DNA of 64,000 nt from Eumeta japonica (taxonomy: Eukaryota > Arthropoda > Insecta > Lepidoptera > Psychidae), in assembly GCA_005406025.1 (NCBI GenBank), contig BGZK01000290.1, forward strand, positions 434,001 through 498,000, read 5' to 3'. Each line of letters begins with the position of its first letter. Position 1 is the first letter of the stretch. A program made the position numbers and the translations under genes. Positions 14,701 through 23,443 of this stretch are shown piece after piece. The notes under the pieces are model-generated. The model searched no databases. It was not told the origin of the DNA and saw nothing but the letters and a program-made list of their open reading frames with translations.

Positions 14701-17700
14701 GACTCATGATGAGAAGCATTTGAGAGCGTGATCGAACTTTTTTTTTCGCCTCTTGTCGGCAACTATTTCTATTGCTATACTCAATAGTGCACAAAAATGG
14801 GAAAAATTGCAGTCAATTTCATGAAAACTAATTCTGTCAATTTCAAAAAATTGTTTAATGTAATAAAAAAATATATATCAAAATAATTTTAAAAACTTTT
14901 GCAACAATCAACTGTGAAACAATTTGGAAACAACCACTCGCGAAAAATACATTAATTTTGACTATATTTTAATTAGCTTTATAATTACAGCACTTGCTGT
15001 AATTATAAAGCTAGTAAATAAAAAAAAAATCGGAAACTACTTAGTTTACTAAATATGTATATAATCTGAGTACCAAATGACATTAATTTGTTTTTAACTT
15101 AGAGAAAACCCATAGAATATAAATGTACACTATGATATTGTATGTTGAAAGAGTACAAAAGACTACAAAAATAAATATTCATTAATTTTGAAACAACTTA
15201 TGTTTTATTTTTATTTTAAATTAGAAATACGACACAAAATGTTTATGGAGTAGTATAATAATGATTTGTGATAATTAACCTCTGGAGTAAAAAGGTGTTA
15301 TTGAATCCATTAATGTATGGGCTGAAAAATTATTTCCTAAATTTATTTGATTATAACATTGTAATTAAATGTATTACATAAATATGTTTAAGTCGCTTAA
15401 TATTAAAAGAATAAAAGAAAAATATTTGTGTTATCTTGTTTAAATGAAAAGCTGCTGAATCCATTACTAAAAATGTATTTGATTACAAAAATCTGCCAAG
15501 CTAAAAGTGTTAATAAGTATATAAAAATATTGAATCAAGTAACTATTTTTTTCATTTTATATTATAAAGAATAAAACAATACACCAAATATATTAAAGTC
15601 ATTTCATCAAATTACTTTGTACTTTTTATGAAAGTTTTTTGGTTTTCATGCAAGTTACCAAATATAGCTTTAGTTACCTATTAAAAAATGAGGTCAGGGA
15701 AAAAGTTTTTTATATATATGTATATATGCCACTTTATTCAAAAAATTGTTGCTATTTTGTAGGTAGTTACACAATCTCAATACTGTAGAAATTTTGGGAC
15801 AACTTATCAAAAAACTGTGACAAGTAATTTGGACAGTCCTCTAATAATATTAAACATTACCAAGAATTCTGAAGAGACTGAAACAGGTGAAAATCTGAGG
15901 GTGCAAGGTCAAGGCTACATGTTGGATGCATTAACACTTCCCAACAAAACTCTCACTATTTGCTGTGTAGTTAAAGATTTGTGTGGTATGGCATTATCAT
16001 GGTGAAAAACCACACCCTTTCTCTTCATCAATTCTGACCACTTTTTCTCTATTTCTTGCTTCAGTCTCATTAGCTGTTGGCAGTAGAGATCAAAATTTAT
16101 GATTTTGCCCTGCAGTAAGATGCCTTTCCAATCCCACCATACATATAGCAAACTTATTTCGAGTTAATCTGGATTTCGCTATAGTCTACAGAGCTTGCTT
16201 GCATTTTAACCATGATCTTTTTTTGCATGTTCTTGTCGTAGGTAATCCATTTTTCATCACCAGTCATCAATATTTTCAAAAATGGTTCGGTTTCATTATG
16301 TTTCTTTAAAATATCCCAAATAAGTACATGATTCATTAGCTTTCTTTCAGTGAGCTTGTGTGGGACCTAAGAATCGAGCTTTTTTTGTATATTAGGCTTT
16401 TTCACATAGGTCAAAACTGTTTTATAGTCAATTCCCAGCTCTTCAGTTATGCTGTAAGAACTAACATGTCGATCTTACTCAACTTTTTACAAAATGGTAT
16501 CGACATTGACGGATAACCGTAACAGGTCGACCAAAGAGGTTCATCCTTGACATCAAAATTACTGAACTGAAAAAGCTTGAACCAGTTTTGTACTACTCTT
16601 ACCAACACGGCATTAAGTCCATATAAGTTACAATTTTTTTTTTATGAAACAGTATTTTGAACATTTGAAAACATTTGGTTTAAAATACCACCTAACCACG
16701 ATCTAATTTAATTTGAAGATAATAACAAAAATGGACAATCTCAGCCTTTTATTCAGAAACAAAAATTTTAATAAATTTCATAAAAACCTAACTATTGTAT
16801 TTGTCCTCATGATGCAACTTTTGAAAAATTTTGCTGTTTTCCGACTTAACTCGACGTGCTGAGTCAGAAAAACCATATGGTTCAAAAGTATATATATGTG
16901 TGTATACACAATATAACAGGGGGCTTGTCAGCACAATAGCGTCTACAATTCTTTAGAGATGATAATGAAACTCGACATACATGTTCTATGGATGATTACA
17001 AAGTAAAGTTTAAAATTGAGCCAAACCAGTCAACTAGTTTAGAAATTACAGCACTTTAAAATTTTGAAAATCTGAAAATTACATATTGTATATGCAAATA
17101 AAATGAAATCTACTTACATTTCAGCTGCCAAACGGCTTTTTTTATCAATATTATTACAGTTAGTAAGTATTCAATAATAGTTTACCTGTCAAATAATGAT
17201 GGCTTCTCTTTCTTAACATAGTTGCTAGGCACATAGCCAGATTGACTGCGTGAATTTTGAACTCGCCACCAGTGCTTAGAATCATCAAGTAAAAGGTAAC
17301 GCTCGTTCTTTCGTAAATCCAATTCCTGAGCACCTTGTGCAGCATAGTCATACTTAGCAACTACATAGCACACATCATCCTGAAAAACCAATAACAATAT
17401 AAAGAAACAAGTACTTTACATTTCTATTGTAATACTTACTAGTCTCTTTTAACAATACAAAATTAACTATGTTCTTGAAGCACTAAACTGTTCTTTTGTA
17501 TTTGAGGTAACACATATATTCTCAATATTACTATTACTTCTATGAACTGTGTTCACATTAAATATAGGTTCGTAGTTAACAAACATTAATCTTGTCATAT
17601 TCAAATGATTATATTGCGATTTAAACGGAAAACAATAATATTTTTTTTATATTCTAGTACTAATATGAAATTAATACTTGAGCTCCTTTCCCGTGTCGTG

Positions 17701-17710
17701 CGTTAGCCAT
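5540..17710 (-). CDS. dock: Dreadlocks / Nck SH3-SH3-SH3-SH2 adaptor, complete gene (7 coding exons)
   Basis: Nck-family adaptor. By family knowledge its SH2 domain binds phosphotyrosine on receptors and its SH3 domains bind proline-rich actin regulators (Pak, WASp), as in Drosophila axon guidance. Coding join on the minus strand: 17710-17678, 17379-17186, 13084-12818, 10492-10405, 10311-10121, 7970-7799, 5752-5540. This gives 1158 nt and 385 residues, close to the usual Nck length, with phase agreeing at all six junctions. Visible domains: SH3-1 about 16-72 ([21 protein letters not shown]); a basic linker [13 protein letters not shown]3-2 about 121-171 (KYNYQAQ, GWWRGQY); SH3-3 about 195-248 (ALYSF, EWYRAR, GLVPRNY); a Gly-rich linker; SH2 from W284, with the phosphotyrosine-binding arginine R310 in FLIRDSE. 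An in-frame ATG at 17782 would add 24 residues. Exon boundaries are inferred from GT/AG sites and phase, not from transcripts. Confidence 0.95.
6900..7330. repeat. Foldback element in dock intron 6
   Basis: Two arms of roughly 130 bp in opposite orientation flank an AT-rich centre. Both contain TTAATTTTTGGGTATAATCA (left about 7033; right as its complement about 7192), and both contain TTTTCTTTTGATGAA-type sequence further out. The ends are TTAGGGTAG/TTAGGTTGG-like. Non-coding, MITE-like. Confidence 0.6.
7656..7697. repeat. 42-nt near-perfect hairpin in dock intron 6
   Basis: AGCATTTCACAC pairs with GTGTGAAATGCT, and the inner TTAATTCA pairs with TGAATTAT around a 2-nt centre. This makes a 20-bp arm with one mismatch. 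Function unknown. Confidence 0.6.
7799..7970 (-). CDS. dock: dock coding exon 6 (Gly-rich linker, N-terminal half of SH2)
   Basis: The acceptor TTTTCACAG is followed by C, completing Gly258. A Gly/Thr-rich linker then leads into SH2: [16 protein letters not shown] and [11 protein letters not shown]. The donor is GTGAG in phase 0. The exon is clearly richer in GC than its surroundings. Confidence 0.93.
8070..9915. mobile_element. 1.85-kb foldback transposon with about 460-bp inverted arms
   Basis: Positions 8070-8533 and 9458-9915 are long, closely matching inverted arms. Both contain, in opposite orientation, CTACCTAGGCATACTCTGTG-type sequence, AATCGAAATTGATATCATAG and the TGCAGGCAAGCCTATAT block. 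Outer ends are similar (AGAGCCGGTGGAAGATCG against GGAGACCGTGGGAGATCG). The centre holds AT-rich sequence and a broken coding remnant. It lies in dock intron 5. The superfamily is not assigned. Confidence 0.75.
9085..9452 (-). pseudogene. Decayed coding remnant inside the foldback element
   Basis: The minus strand reads as the C-terminal part of a protein with two in-frame stops. Segments include [52 protein letters not shown] and an acidic tail ending SASDDSDDE before TAA. The pattern (LPPC..., then a GDQ/P motif and acidic end) reminds me of insect transposon-encoded proteins of unassigned class. It is not functional as written. Confidence 0.45.
10121..10311 (-). CDS. dock: dock coding exon 5 (SH3 domain 3)
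   Basis: The acceptor TGTAACAG precedes GTG GCA TTA. It encodes the third SH3 domain ([40 protein letters not shown]) and ends GG before GTATGT, within LTQPYG. Confidence 0.94.
10405..10492 (-). CDS. dock: dock coding exon 4 (end of SH3-2, acidic linker)
   Basis: An 88-nt exon, starting with G after TTTTTAAG. It completes W-FPSNY of SH3-2, then reads an acidic linker ending [10 protein letters not shown]. The donor is GTGAGT in phase 0. It has no long open frame of its own and is recognised from context. Confidence 0.9.
12584..12741. mobile_element. Small pogo/Tigger-like MITE in dock intron 3
   Basis: Ends are inverted: CACTGGATCCCCAGTAATCTG at the left, and at the right the complement of CAGTACAATGGACCCCCGGT. 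About 155 bp, non-coding. Ends of the CAGT...GGACCCC..TAATCCG type are common in pogo/Tigger-derived MITEs; that assignment is from memory. Confidence 0.5.
12818..13084 (-). CDS. dock: dock coding exon 3 (linker and SH3 domain 2)
   Basis: The acceptor is TTATGCAG. The exon starts with a Lys-rich linker and a Ser/Pro/Gly-rich stretch, then SH3-2 ([32 protein letters not shown]). It ends TG before GTAAGA, and G of the next exon completes Trp165. Confidence 0.93.
14974..15013. repeat. Perfect 19-bp hairpin in dock intron 2
   Basis: TAGCTTTATAATTACAGCA is followed by CT and then its exact reverse complement. No mismatch over 19 bp. No associated gene or element ends are seen. Confidence 0.7.
15815..16660 (-). 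pseudogene. Mariner transposase relic (copy A) in dock intron 2
   Basis: Read on the minus strand, fragments in three frames follow mariner order: an N-terminal piece ([22 protein letters not shown]), [15 protein letters not shown] around the first catalytic Asp, a segment [20 protein letters not shown] at the second catalytic Asp, then SDFHLF-like text near the end. Frameshifts and stops make it dead. The same family appears in plus orientation at 36378-36608 and 38395-38747. Confidence 0.85.
17186..17379 (-). CDS. dock: dock coding exon 2 (SH3 domain 1)
   Basis: The acceptor TTTTTCAG precedes GAT GAT GTG; the exon ends with AG before GTAAAC. It carries the whole first SH3 domain, including the RT-loop acidic stretch QELDLRKNE and the tryptophan pair in KHWWRVQN. 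The AG is completed by C of the next exon to make Ser in [14 protein letters not shown]. Confidence 0.93.
17678..17710 (-). CDS. dock: dock coding exon 1 (start codon, 11 codons)
   Basis: ATG at 17710-17708 in a strong context (gccATGg) encodes [11 protein letters not shown], ending at a GTATTA donor in phase 0. Too short to find alone; it is supported by joining in frame to the SH3-1 exon. The in-frame stretch upstream is open to an ATG at 17782-17780 (weaker context), with a TGA further upstream. Confidence 0.75.
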
Positions 17711-17880
17711 GGCGTGGGGCGCCGGCAGTGGCTTGCTCGCCCACACCGAGTCTGCGGCGCGCGTCGACCTCGTCTCCAACATGACACTCCGAAGCACACA
17801 GCAATTTGCCCCAGGGGCCTGGTGATGCACTTCTCACCACATCTCAATGCCACCAATACAACACAACAATTCGCGCACTT
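17711..17880 (-). promoter_or_regulatory. GC-rich 5' region of dock
   Basis: A local GC- and CpG-rich patch directly upstream of the dock start in an otherwise AT-rich neighbourhood. It is probably 5' UTR and core promoter. An in-frame ATG at 17782-17780 lies within it. No TATA box was identified. Confidence 0.35.
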
Positions 17881-18672
17881 TAACTGGGTTTAATCCAAAT
17901 CTCGAACTATCTACAATAAAGAAAACGTCATTTTCTCCTAAATCGTTCAATAAATTTCACTATTGTTTATAGTGGGGACGTGCGAAAATTAGATCAAAAT
18001 CTGACAATTTAGTGAACGGGAAATGTACATTGAATATGAAGAAACAAGGCCTATTGCAATATAATATATGCAAAATACAACATAATAACCAGTATGTAAT
18101 TCAATACATTCACTTTTAAACATAGAAAAATTAACAAGTTCTAAAATTTAAAAGGTTTTTGTACAAATATATTTCTATCGGTGGGGCAACGACGAGTCTC
18201 TTTAAACATAGACAATCGCTAGATGTCGACATAACTTTTTTTTATTTATTTGAAAAACATATAGATTTTTTTTGTGAAATATTAATTGAATTAACGCATG
18301 ATAATTATTTTTAGTAAAAATATTTATCAATGCGTTCGTTGTGATAGAGAAAAGAAATTTATATGATAAAGTACTAAATTTATGGTAGTTATATTTATAC
18401 AAATATAATAAAAAATAGCAATAAATTTATATTTAAAAGTTTAGGAATAACTCATATAATAAATTTGTAAACTTTTTGGTCTGTTTGTTTATCTGTTTTT
18501 GTGGGCTAATCTTTATGCAGACACATCCTGAAATTTGAATTTGGTTTTCACTGCTGTAGTAAAATAATCTTGGATTTACATTCAGTACTGTTTAATTTAA
18601 ATCGGTAGACGTATAAAAAACGATATCTAAATTAAAAGTTAGTCGCATGCGCTAATGCCGTGACGTATGTAC

Positions 18673-18832
18673 AGTACAACGCATGAAACTCTGCCACTGT
18701 AATATTTAGTCACAAAACGTCGCAATGGCGTTAAATTGGCACGCGGGGTTAAAGAAGAAAGGGTTTGGGAGTTAAGGCTGCTCATGACTTATTTCACAAA
18801 TAATTAAAAGTGGCAAAGTTTCGTGCATTGTA
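18673..18832. mobile_element. Non-autonomous inverted-repeat element, copy 2 (opposite orientation)
   Basis: Begins AGTACAACGCATGAAACTCT and ends CAAAGTTTCGTGCATTGTA. The internal sequence (TTAGTCACAAAACGTCGCAA) matches the reverse complement of copies 1 and 3. It is more diverged than the other two. Non-coding. Confidence 0.7.
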
Positions 18833-19120
18833 ATGTACATGTCAAACGAAAAAGTGCTGCTTATTTACTTCATTGGAGGCTGTTAACCAAATGATTGTGC
18901 TATCTCTTCCCTTGCTAATATGGTCATAAGCGTTGATGTGTCGATCTGATTGTCTAAATATCTGATATTTAAAATACGAAATAAAAAATCAAATCGATTA
19001 GGTGGCCAATCAGCAGCCGGACAGTGCTACAATTCGCATACCCACGACCAGTTGTGAACTTGCACTGATAAGTAACTTTTCAAAAGATGCGTAATTTGAA
19101 AATTGTCATATACATTCAGT

Positions 19121-19190
19121 ATATACACACATACACACACACACACACAAACACACACGCGCGTGTGTGTGTGTGTGCGTGAGTGTGTAT
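19121..19190. repeat. CA repeat meeting a GT repeat (self-complementary microsatellite)
   Basis: A run of (AC)n switches through ACGCGCGT to (GT)n, so the 70-bp stretch is a near-perfect palindrome made of dinucleotide repeats. Confidence 0.85.
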
Positions 19191-19699
19191 AATTAGGTAC
19201 TATGATCTACTAAACCAATCGATTAGATCAATTTTAACGGAGTAATAATGACTACAGAAGCTAGATTTATTGAAAGAAGACCTAAAATGGTAAATGGTAA
19301 TGTCAAAAAGAATTTAATATTGACATATTTTAAGTTTTATTTCATTACCTAAGAAATAAAAATATATTTTCCTTTTGATTAAGTACATTATTATATCCAC
19401 AAAGGTGAAGTCGCGACCAGAAACTAGTAATAAAAGAAACTAGAACTAAAAATATTTTTTTTTAACAGCATATTCTTAGCTGCATAATAAAGCATCATAA
19501 ATAAAATAACAAAACAGAAGAATAATCTATTTTTTTAACTCAAAACTCCGCTCGTTTATCTCAAAATGCGTATCCATAGTTGTAAACAGTCTCCAATCAC
19601 TGATCAAAATTCAGAAATGTATATATAAAAATAAATTAGTATATTCTCGAAAATTCTATTCAATATTTGTTAATATTAGACGTAATGTGTGAGTTCATT

Positions 19700-20465
19700 T
19701 TTAGGGTTCGAAGCCAAAATGGTAAAAACCGAACCCTTAAAGTTTCATCTGTCCGTCCGTCCGTATTTTACAGATATTTTATTCAAAAACTACAAGACAT
19801 ATATTTACAAAATTTGTAATGTAGATGTCTTGTATAAACCGCTACTTAGTTTGGTTGTTAAATAACAAAAATAAAAATTCCTAAAAAGGTACACCATGCA
19901 TGTGATAGAAGCTGAATTTTTTTTTTCAACGAGCATCAACGAGTAGCACAAATTTTGACAGTTCTTTTAAAAACAATTTAAAGTTTTTAAACAAATTTTC
20001 TTGTCATGTGAGTAATTTCGTAAGCAATCGCTCCGAAAGTTACAGAACTTGTGTGCTCCCCCCATTTATTTTCTAAACCGTATATCTAGAAATATGAAAA
20101 AATAACTAAGGTAAATTAATTAATGCTTTCAACGAAAATTATTTTGAACGTGGTCGGATGTACTATTTTTGAGTTATTGCCAAAAAACTGCGCTTCTCGA
20201 CAAAAGACTGCAAGTGCCATGAAGATTCGCTCTTTTGCTGATGCGCTTTAGCTTACACTAGTTTAAAAGTAATAGTCGACATACCTACTTATTTTTCTAG
20301 TTATAGGCGACTAAAATGCTTTAAACTATTCTATGCGGGAAACATAGAAAAAGTGTAACAACGTACTTTTTTCATCTGTAGTGCATTTCTTTGTAACGAT
20401 GGCTTCGGAACCCTATAATGAGCATGGTCCGACATCTTCTTGGCCAGTTTTTTATACTTGCGAAT
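19700..20465. repeat. Dispersed non-coding repeat (~0.77 kb), copy 1
   Basis: Begins with AGGGTTCGAAGCC and GAACCCTTA followed by CTGTCCGTCCGTCCGT, and ends with GGAACCCTATAATGAGC then TTCTTGGCCAGTTTTTTAT. These end signatures are shared with 60460-61285. They resemble a dispersed repeat I associate with Lepidoptera (from memory). No open frame. Confidence 0.6.
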
Positions 20466-21674
20466 GACATGTACTTTATTTACATTTAAAGAACGTCCTA
20501 CACCATTCGCTCGAGGATATGTGTATCGGAAATCGTGCGTCGTTAGTTAGTTCTCTTGGTTATCAATACGTTAACATATGAACGGTCAGTTCAAAGTGTT
20601 TTAGTAGATCCGTAGTACATTTTTTATCATTACCATGCCCTTTTTTCTTACTGTTTATCGCTTTCGTTCATTCTGAATACTCGAATCCTGACAATTATAT
20701 CGTGAAAATATTTTAGAGCAGTACTGCTTTTCATTAGAATGAACCAGATTATATTTAAACTCAGAGTCTGACTGGCACGCGAATACATACTAAAATATAT
20801 ACTGACTCACTAAAGTCTAAACAGCTACTACAATTCAGTCAATAAAGACTACATATATTCTCGCTGCTTATAAAAGGCGTTTTAATGTCTGGCTTTATAC
20901 TATTCTAGCATCATTTCTCAATATATTCTTGGACTAAAAGTTTATTGGTACACCTTCATATCGGTATTTTAGTTAAGACATCACGGCTTGAGCTGTAAAA
21001 AGAAAACTGATAATATTTCTAGTTACAATGGTTCAAATGAGTGTAAATCAACAGATCTGTCAACGAACAGTCCACTAGATTCAAATTATATTGTGATTCA
21101 ATGATAAACAATAAAGGCATTATAAAATTTGGTGTGGATTCATATTTACTTTCTGATATATCGGCTGTTTCGTAGATTCTGGATTCAGGTACTTCCTCAG
21201 CTACAAGGAAAACTAAAAGCAACTGAAATACAGAGCTTTGAAGAAAATTATCAATCTGGACCATTTTAGTTCCTCGGCTCTGGAAAATGAACAAAACCTT
21301 AAACAACACACCGACAATGCAGATGTTGTGGATACTCTACCAAAAGGCTTGTAAATCCCTAGCTTATAACTATATAAACGACGCAAACGTTATAAAATGT
21401 CGTCAGAAAAGAGGAAAATCTATATACAGTAAATGATATATGAAACTGGAGGGCCAGTCATTTTTAGACCTCTAAAGAAAAGAATTCATGGATTATAGGG
21501 CTATCGGAACAACTCTCTTATTATGTGGACCGGAATCTGTATTGTAGTGCAAAGTAATTAACAATGCTTATTATATCCTTCATTATTTATTTTCCTATCA
21601 AAAATATTTTTATCTTTCTGGAAATAGTTTAGAACCACTATTTTTAAATGTAAGTTATCAGAAGATAAAGTTAT

Positions 21675-22200
21675 TTATCTTCTAAATTTACACTCATAAT
21701 GTTTTATTAGAAAGAAACATGTGTTCAATTTATTAGACCTATGCACCCCACTAAAGATTAGAATACCAATAACTGCATCCAATTCTTCTTCTGTGTATGG
21801 TTTGAATATTTTTCTTTTCGGTCGTTTGCTAATATCAGGGTAATTTTCCATCACTTTATTATTGTATGCTTCAGTAATGTTAGTCCATTTCCGATTAGTT
21901 TTCCTCAAGATTATGTCGCACTTTTCATTGGACAATATATTTTTGAATATTTCCATTTGATTGTAAAGTTTACTGAAAGATGCAGCGCCGCTCCTTTGTC
22001 GAATAATGTTCTGAATTGTTTTTCGAACTGATTTGTGTTCTGAAAAGTGGATCAGACTGCTACCGCGTTCTAGCTTTTACAATAAGAATATTTTCAAACG
22101 ATTTTCCTTTAAAACTGCATCGGAATCGAAAGAGTCAATCTCATTTTCGACTTCAGCTTCTGGCTCAACATCCGATAAAAGTTGGAACATGCAAAATCGA
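21675..22200 (-). pseudogene. piggyBac-like transposase, N-terminal relic
   Basis: Minus-strand segments read in order: an acidic start DVEPEAEVENEIDSFDSDA, then HKSVRKTIQNIIRQRS, then a clean stretch of about 90 residues with KRPKRKIFKPYTEEELDAVI and GILIFSGVHRSNKLN. The last resembles the start of the DDE_Tnp_1_7 (piggyBac) domain. Stops and a frameshift interrupt it, and the catalytic core is missing. I infer a 5' fragment of a dead piggyBac-like element. Confidence 0.6.
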
Positions 22201-22692
22201 GTAAATGGAGAAGCGAACCTTCAGGGCATATTAATTTTATGCTATTAGTGTGGCGTGGTGTAGTAAAATATGGGTAAAGGTATTGAATAGCAATACAACA
22301 ACTTGAACCAGTGTGCAATATAAATATAGAGTAATATAAACATAGGAGGTACATATTACCCCCACCAAAGATATTTCATCCTCAGTGTATTTTTGTTCTG
22401 TGTATTCTATGGATGGCGAGGTACAAAAGTGGTTTATTCTTCTGTGGTTATTACATTGTGTGGGCACAGAATATTGTATTTTCAAAGCGTAACTATTTTA
22501 ATGGATGTACGTGTGTATTAAAATTGTTGAGCATTTAGAAACTGAAAACTGTCCGTTATGGATTAAAATCAACCACTATAAAGCGATTTCAGTCAAGCTT
22601 TATGCGTTTATCCTACAATTAAAAAAATAATTTATTTTTTGTGTTGCAAATTCTTGTGGTGTTGCGTATGGATTGTGCATTCGTAGGCAAAG

Positions 22693-22714
22693 AATTCATT
22701 TCATGAAATGAATT
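22693..22714. repeat. Perfect 22-bp palindrome
   Basis: AATTCATTTCA is directly followed by TGAAATGAATT, with no spacer. Short enough that chance is possible. Confidence 0.5.
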
Positions 22715-23213
22715 ATGTAGAATTGCGAAGATATTCTTAATTATTTAAAGGTTATGAACAGTTATTTGGTCAGACTGAGCCACTTCCACGACCTCTTTTT
22801 AAATTGATTTGATAGTCACTTTTACTACTAATTAAAAATTGGTTTATAAATTACTTTTTGTGAAGAATCAATCTAAAAAGAAATAATGGAAAAGGTAGTC
22901 AGGCAAAGGGGGCACAGAAAAAGTTGTTTTTTGTTTAGTATAATTTATTTTATGGTCCCATTTAATAAAAAACCTCAAATCAATAATGGATAATAAGGTA
23001 TTGGCTTCGAAGTCATCCCCCATTGAGTTAAGGGGAAACCCAACTGTTCTTTTAAATATTATCCCCAACCATCAGTGGGGATTACACTTCTTCAGTGCTT
23101 CTATTGTCTAAGTCTGAAGATAATTTTGTAATTATTCTGCATGATGATTTAGAAAGGCACAATTTTTTTACTTGAGCTTATAAAATTTTAGTTTGCCAGC
23201 CATTCTTCTGAAA

Positions 23214-23443
23214 ATGTCTGACTCGGAAGGAAGTAATTACTCAGGTAGTGGATCTGAAGCTGGTAGTGTCATATCTAGACGAAGTGTGGTGTCTCAGAGG
23301 TCCGGCCAATCAGCACGGTCACGCTCTGTGTCTAGATCTCCATCACGATCTCGTTCTGTAAGTCGAAGCCCGTCTCGAAGTCCCTCACGATCTCGATCGC
23401 CTTCACGTTCTCGTTCAGGATCACGCAGTCGCTCTCGATCAAG
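23214..23443 (+). CDS. Spt5: Spt5 coding exon 1 (start, RS-rich)
   Basis: ATG at 23214 starts [10 protein letters not shown], matching the conserved MSDSE opening of metazoan Spt5. The rest is dense in RS and SPSR repeats. The exon ends AG before GTATTT. A pyrimidine-rich tract and TTTTAG at 23185-23191 lie just upstream of the ATG, so an upstream non-coding exon is likely. Confidence 0.9.

Larger units (their letters stand above)
17783..23190. other. Intergenic region between dock and Spt5
   Basis: dock and Spt5 are transcribed away from each other here, so the promoters of both should lie in this 5.4 kb. The part next to dock (about 17690-17870) is GC-rich compared with its surroundings. 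The rest is AT-rich and holds the repeats listed separately. No other gene was recognised. Confidence 0.5.
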
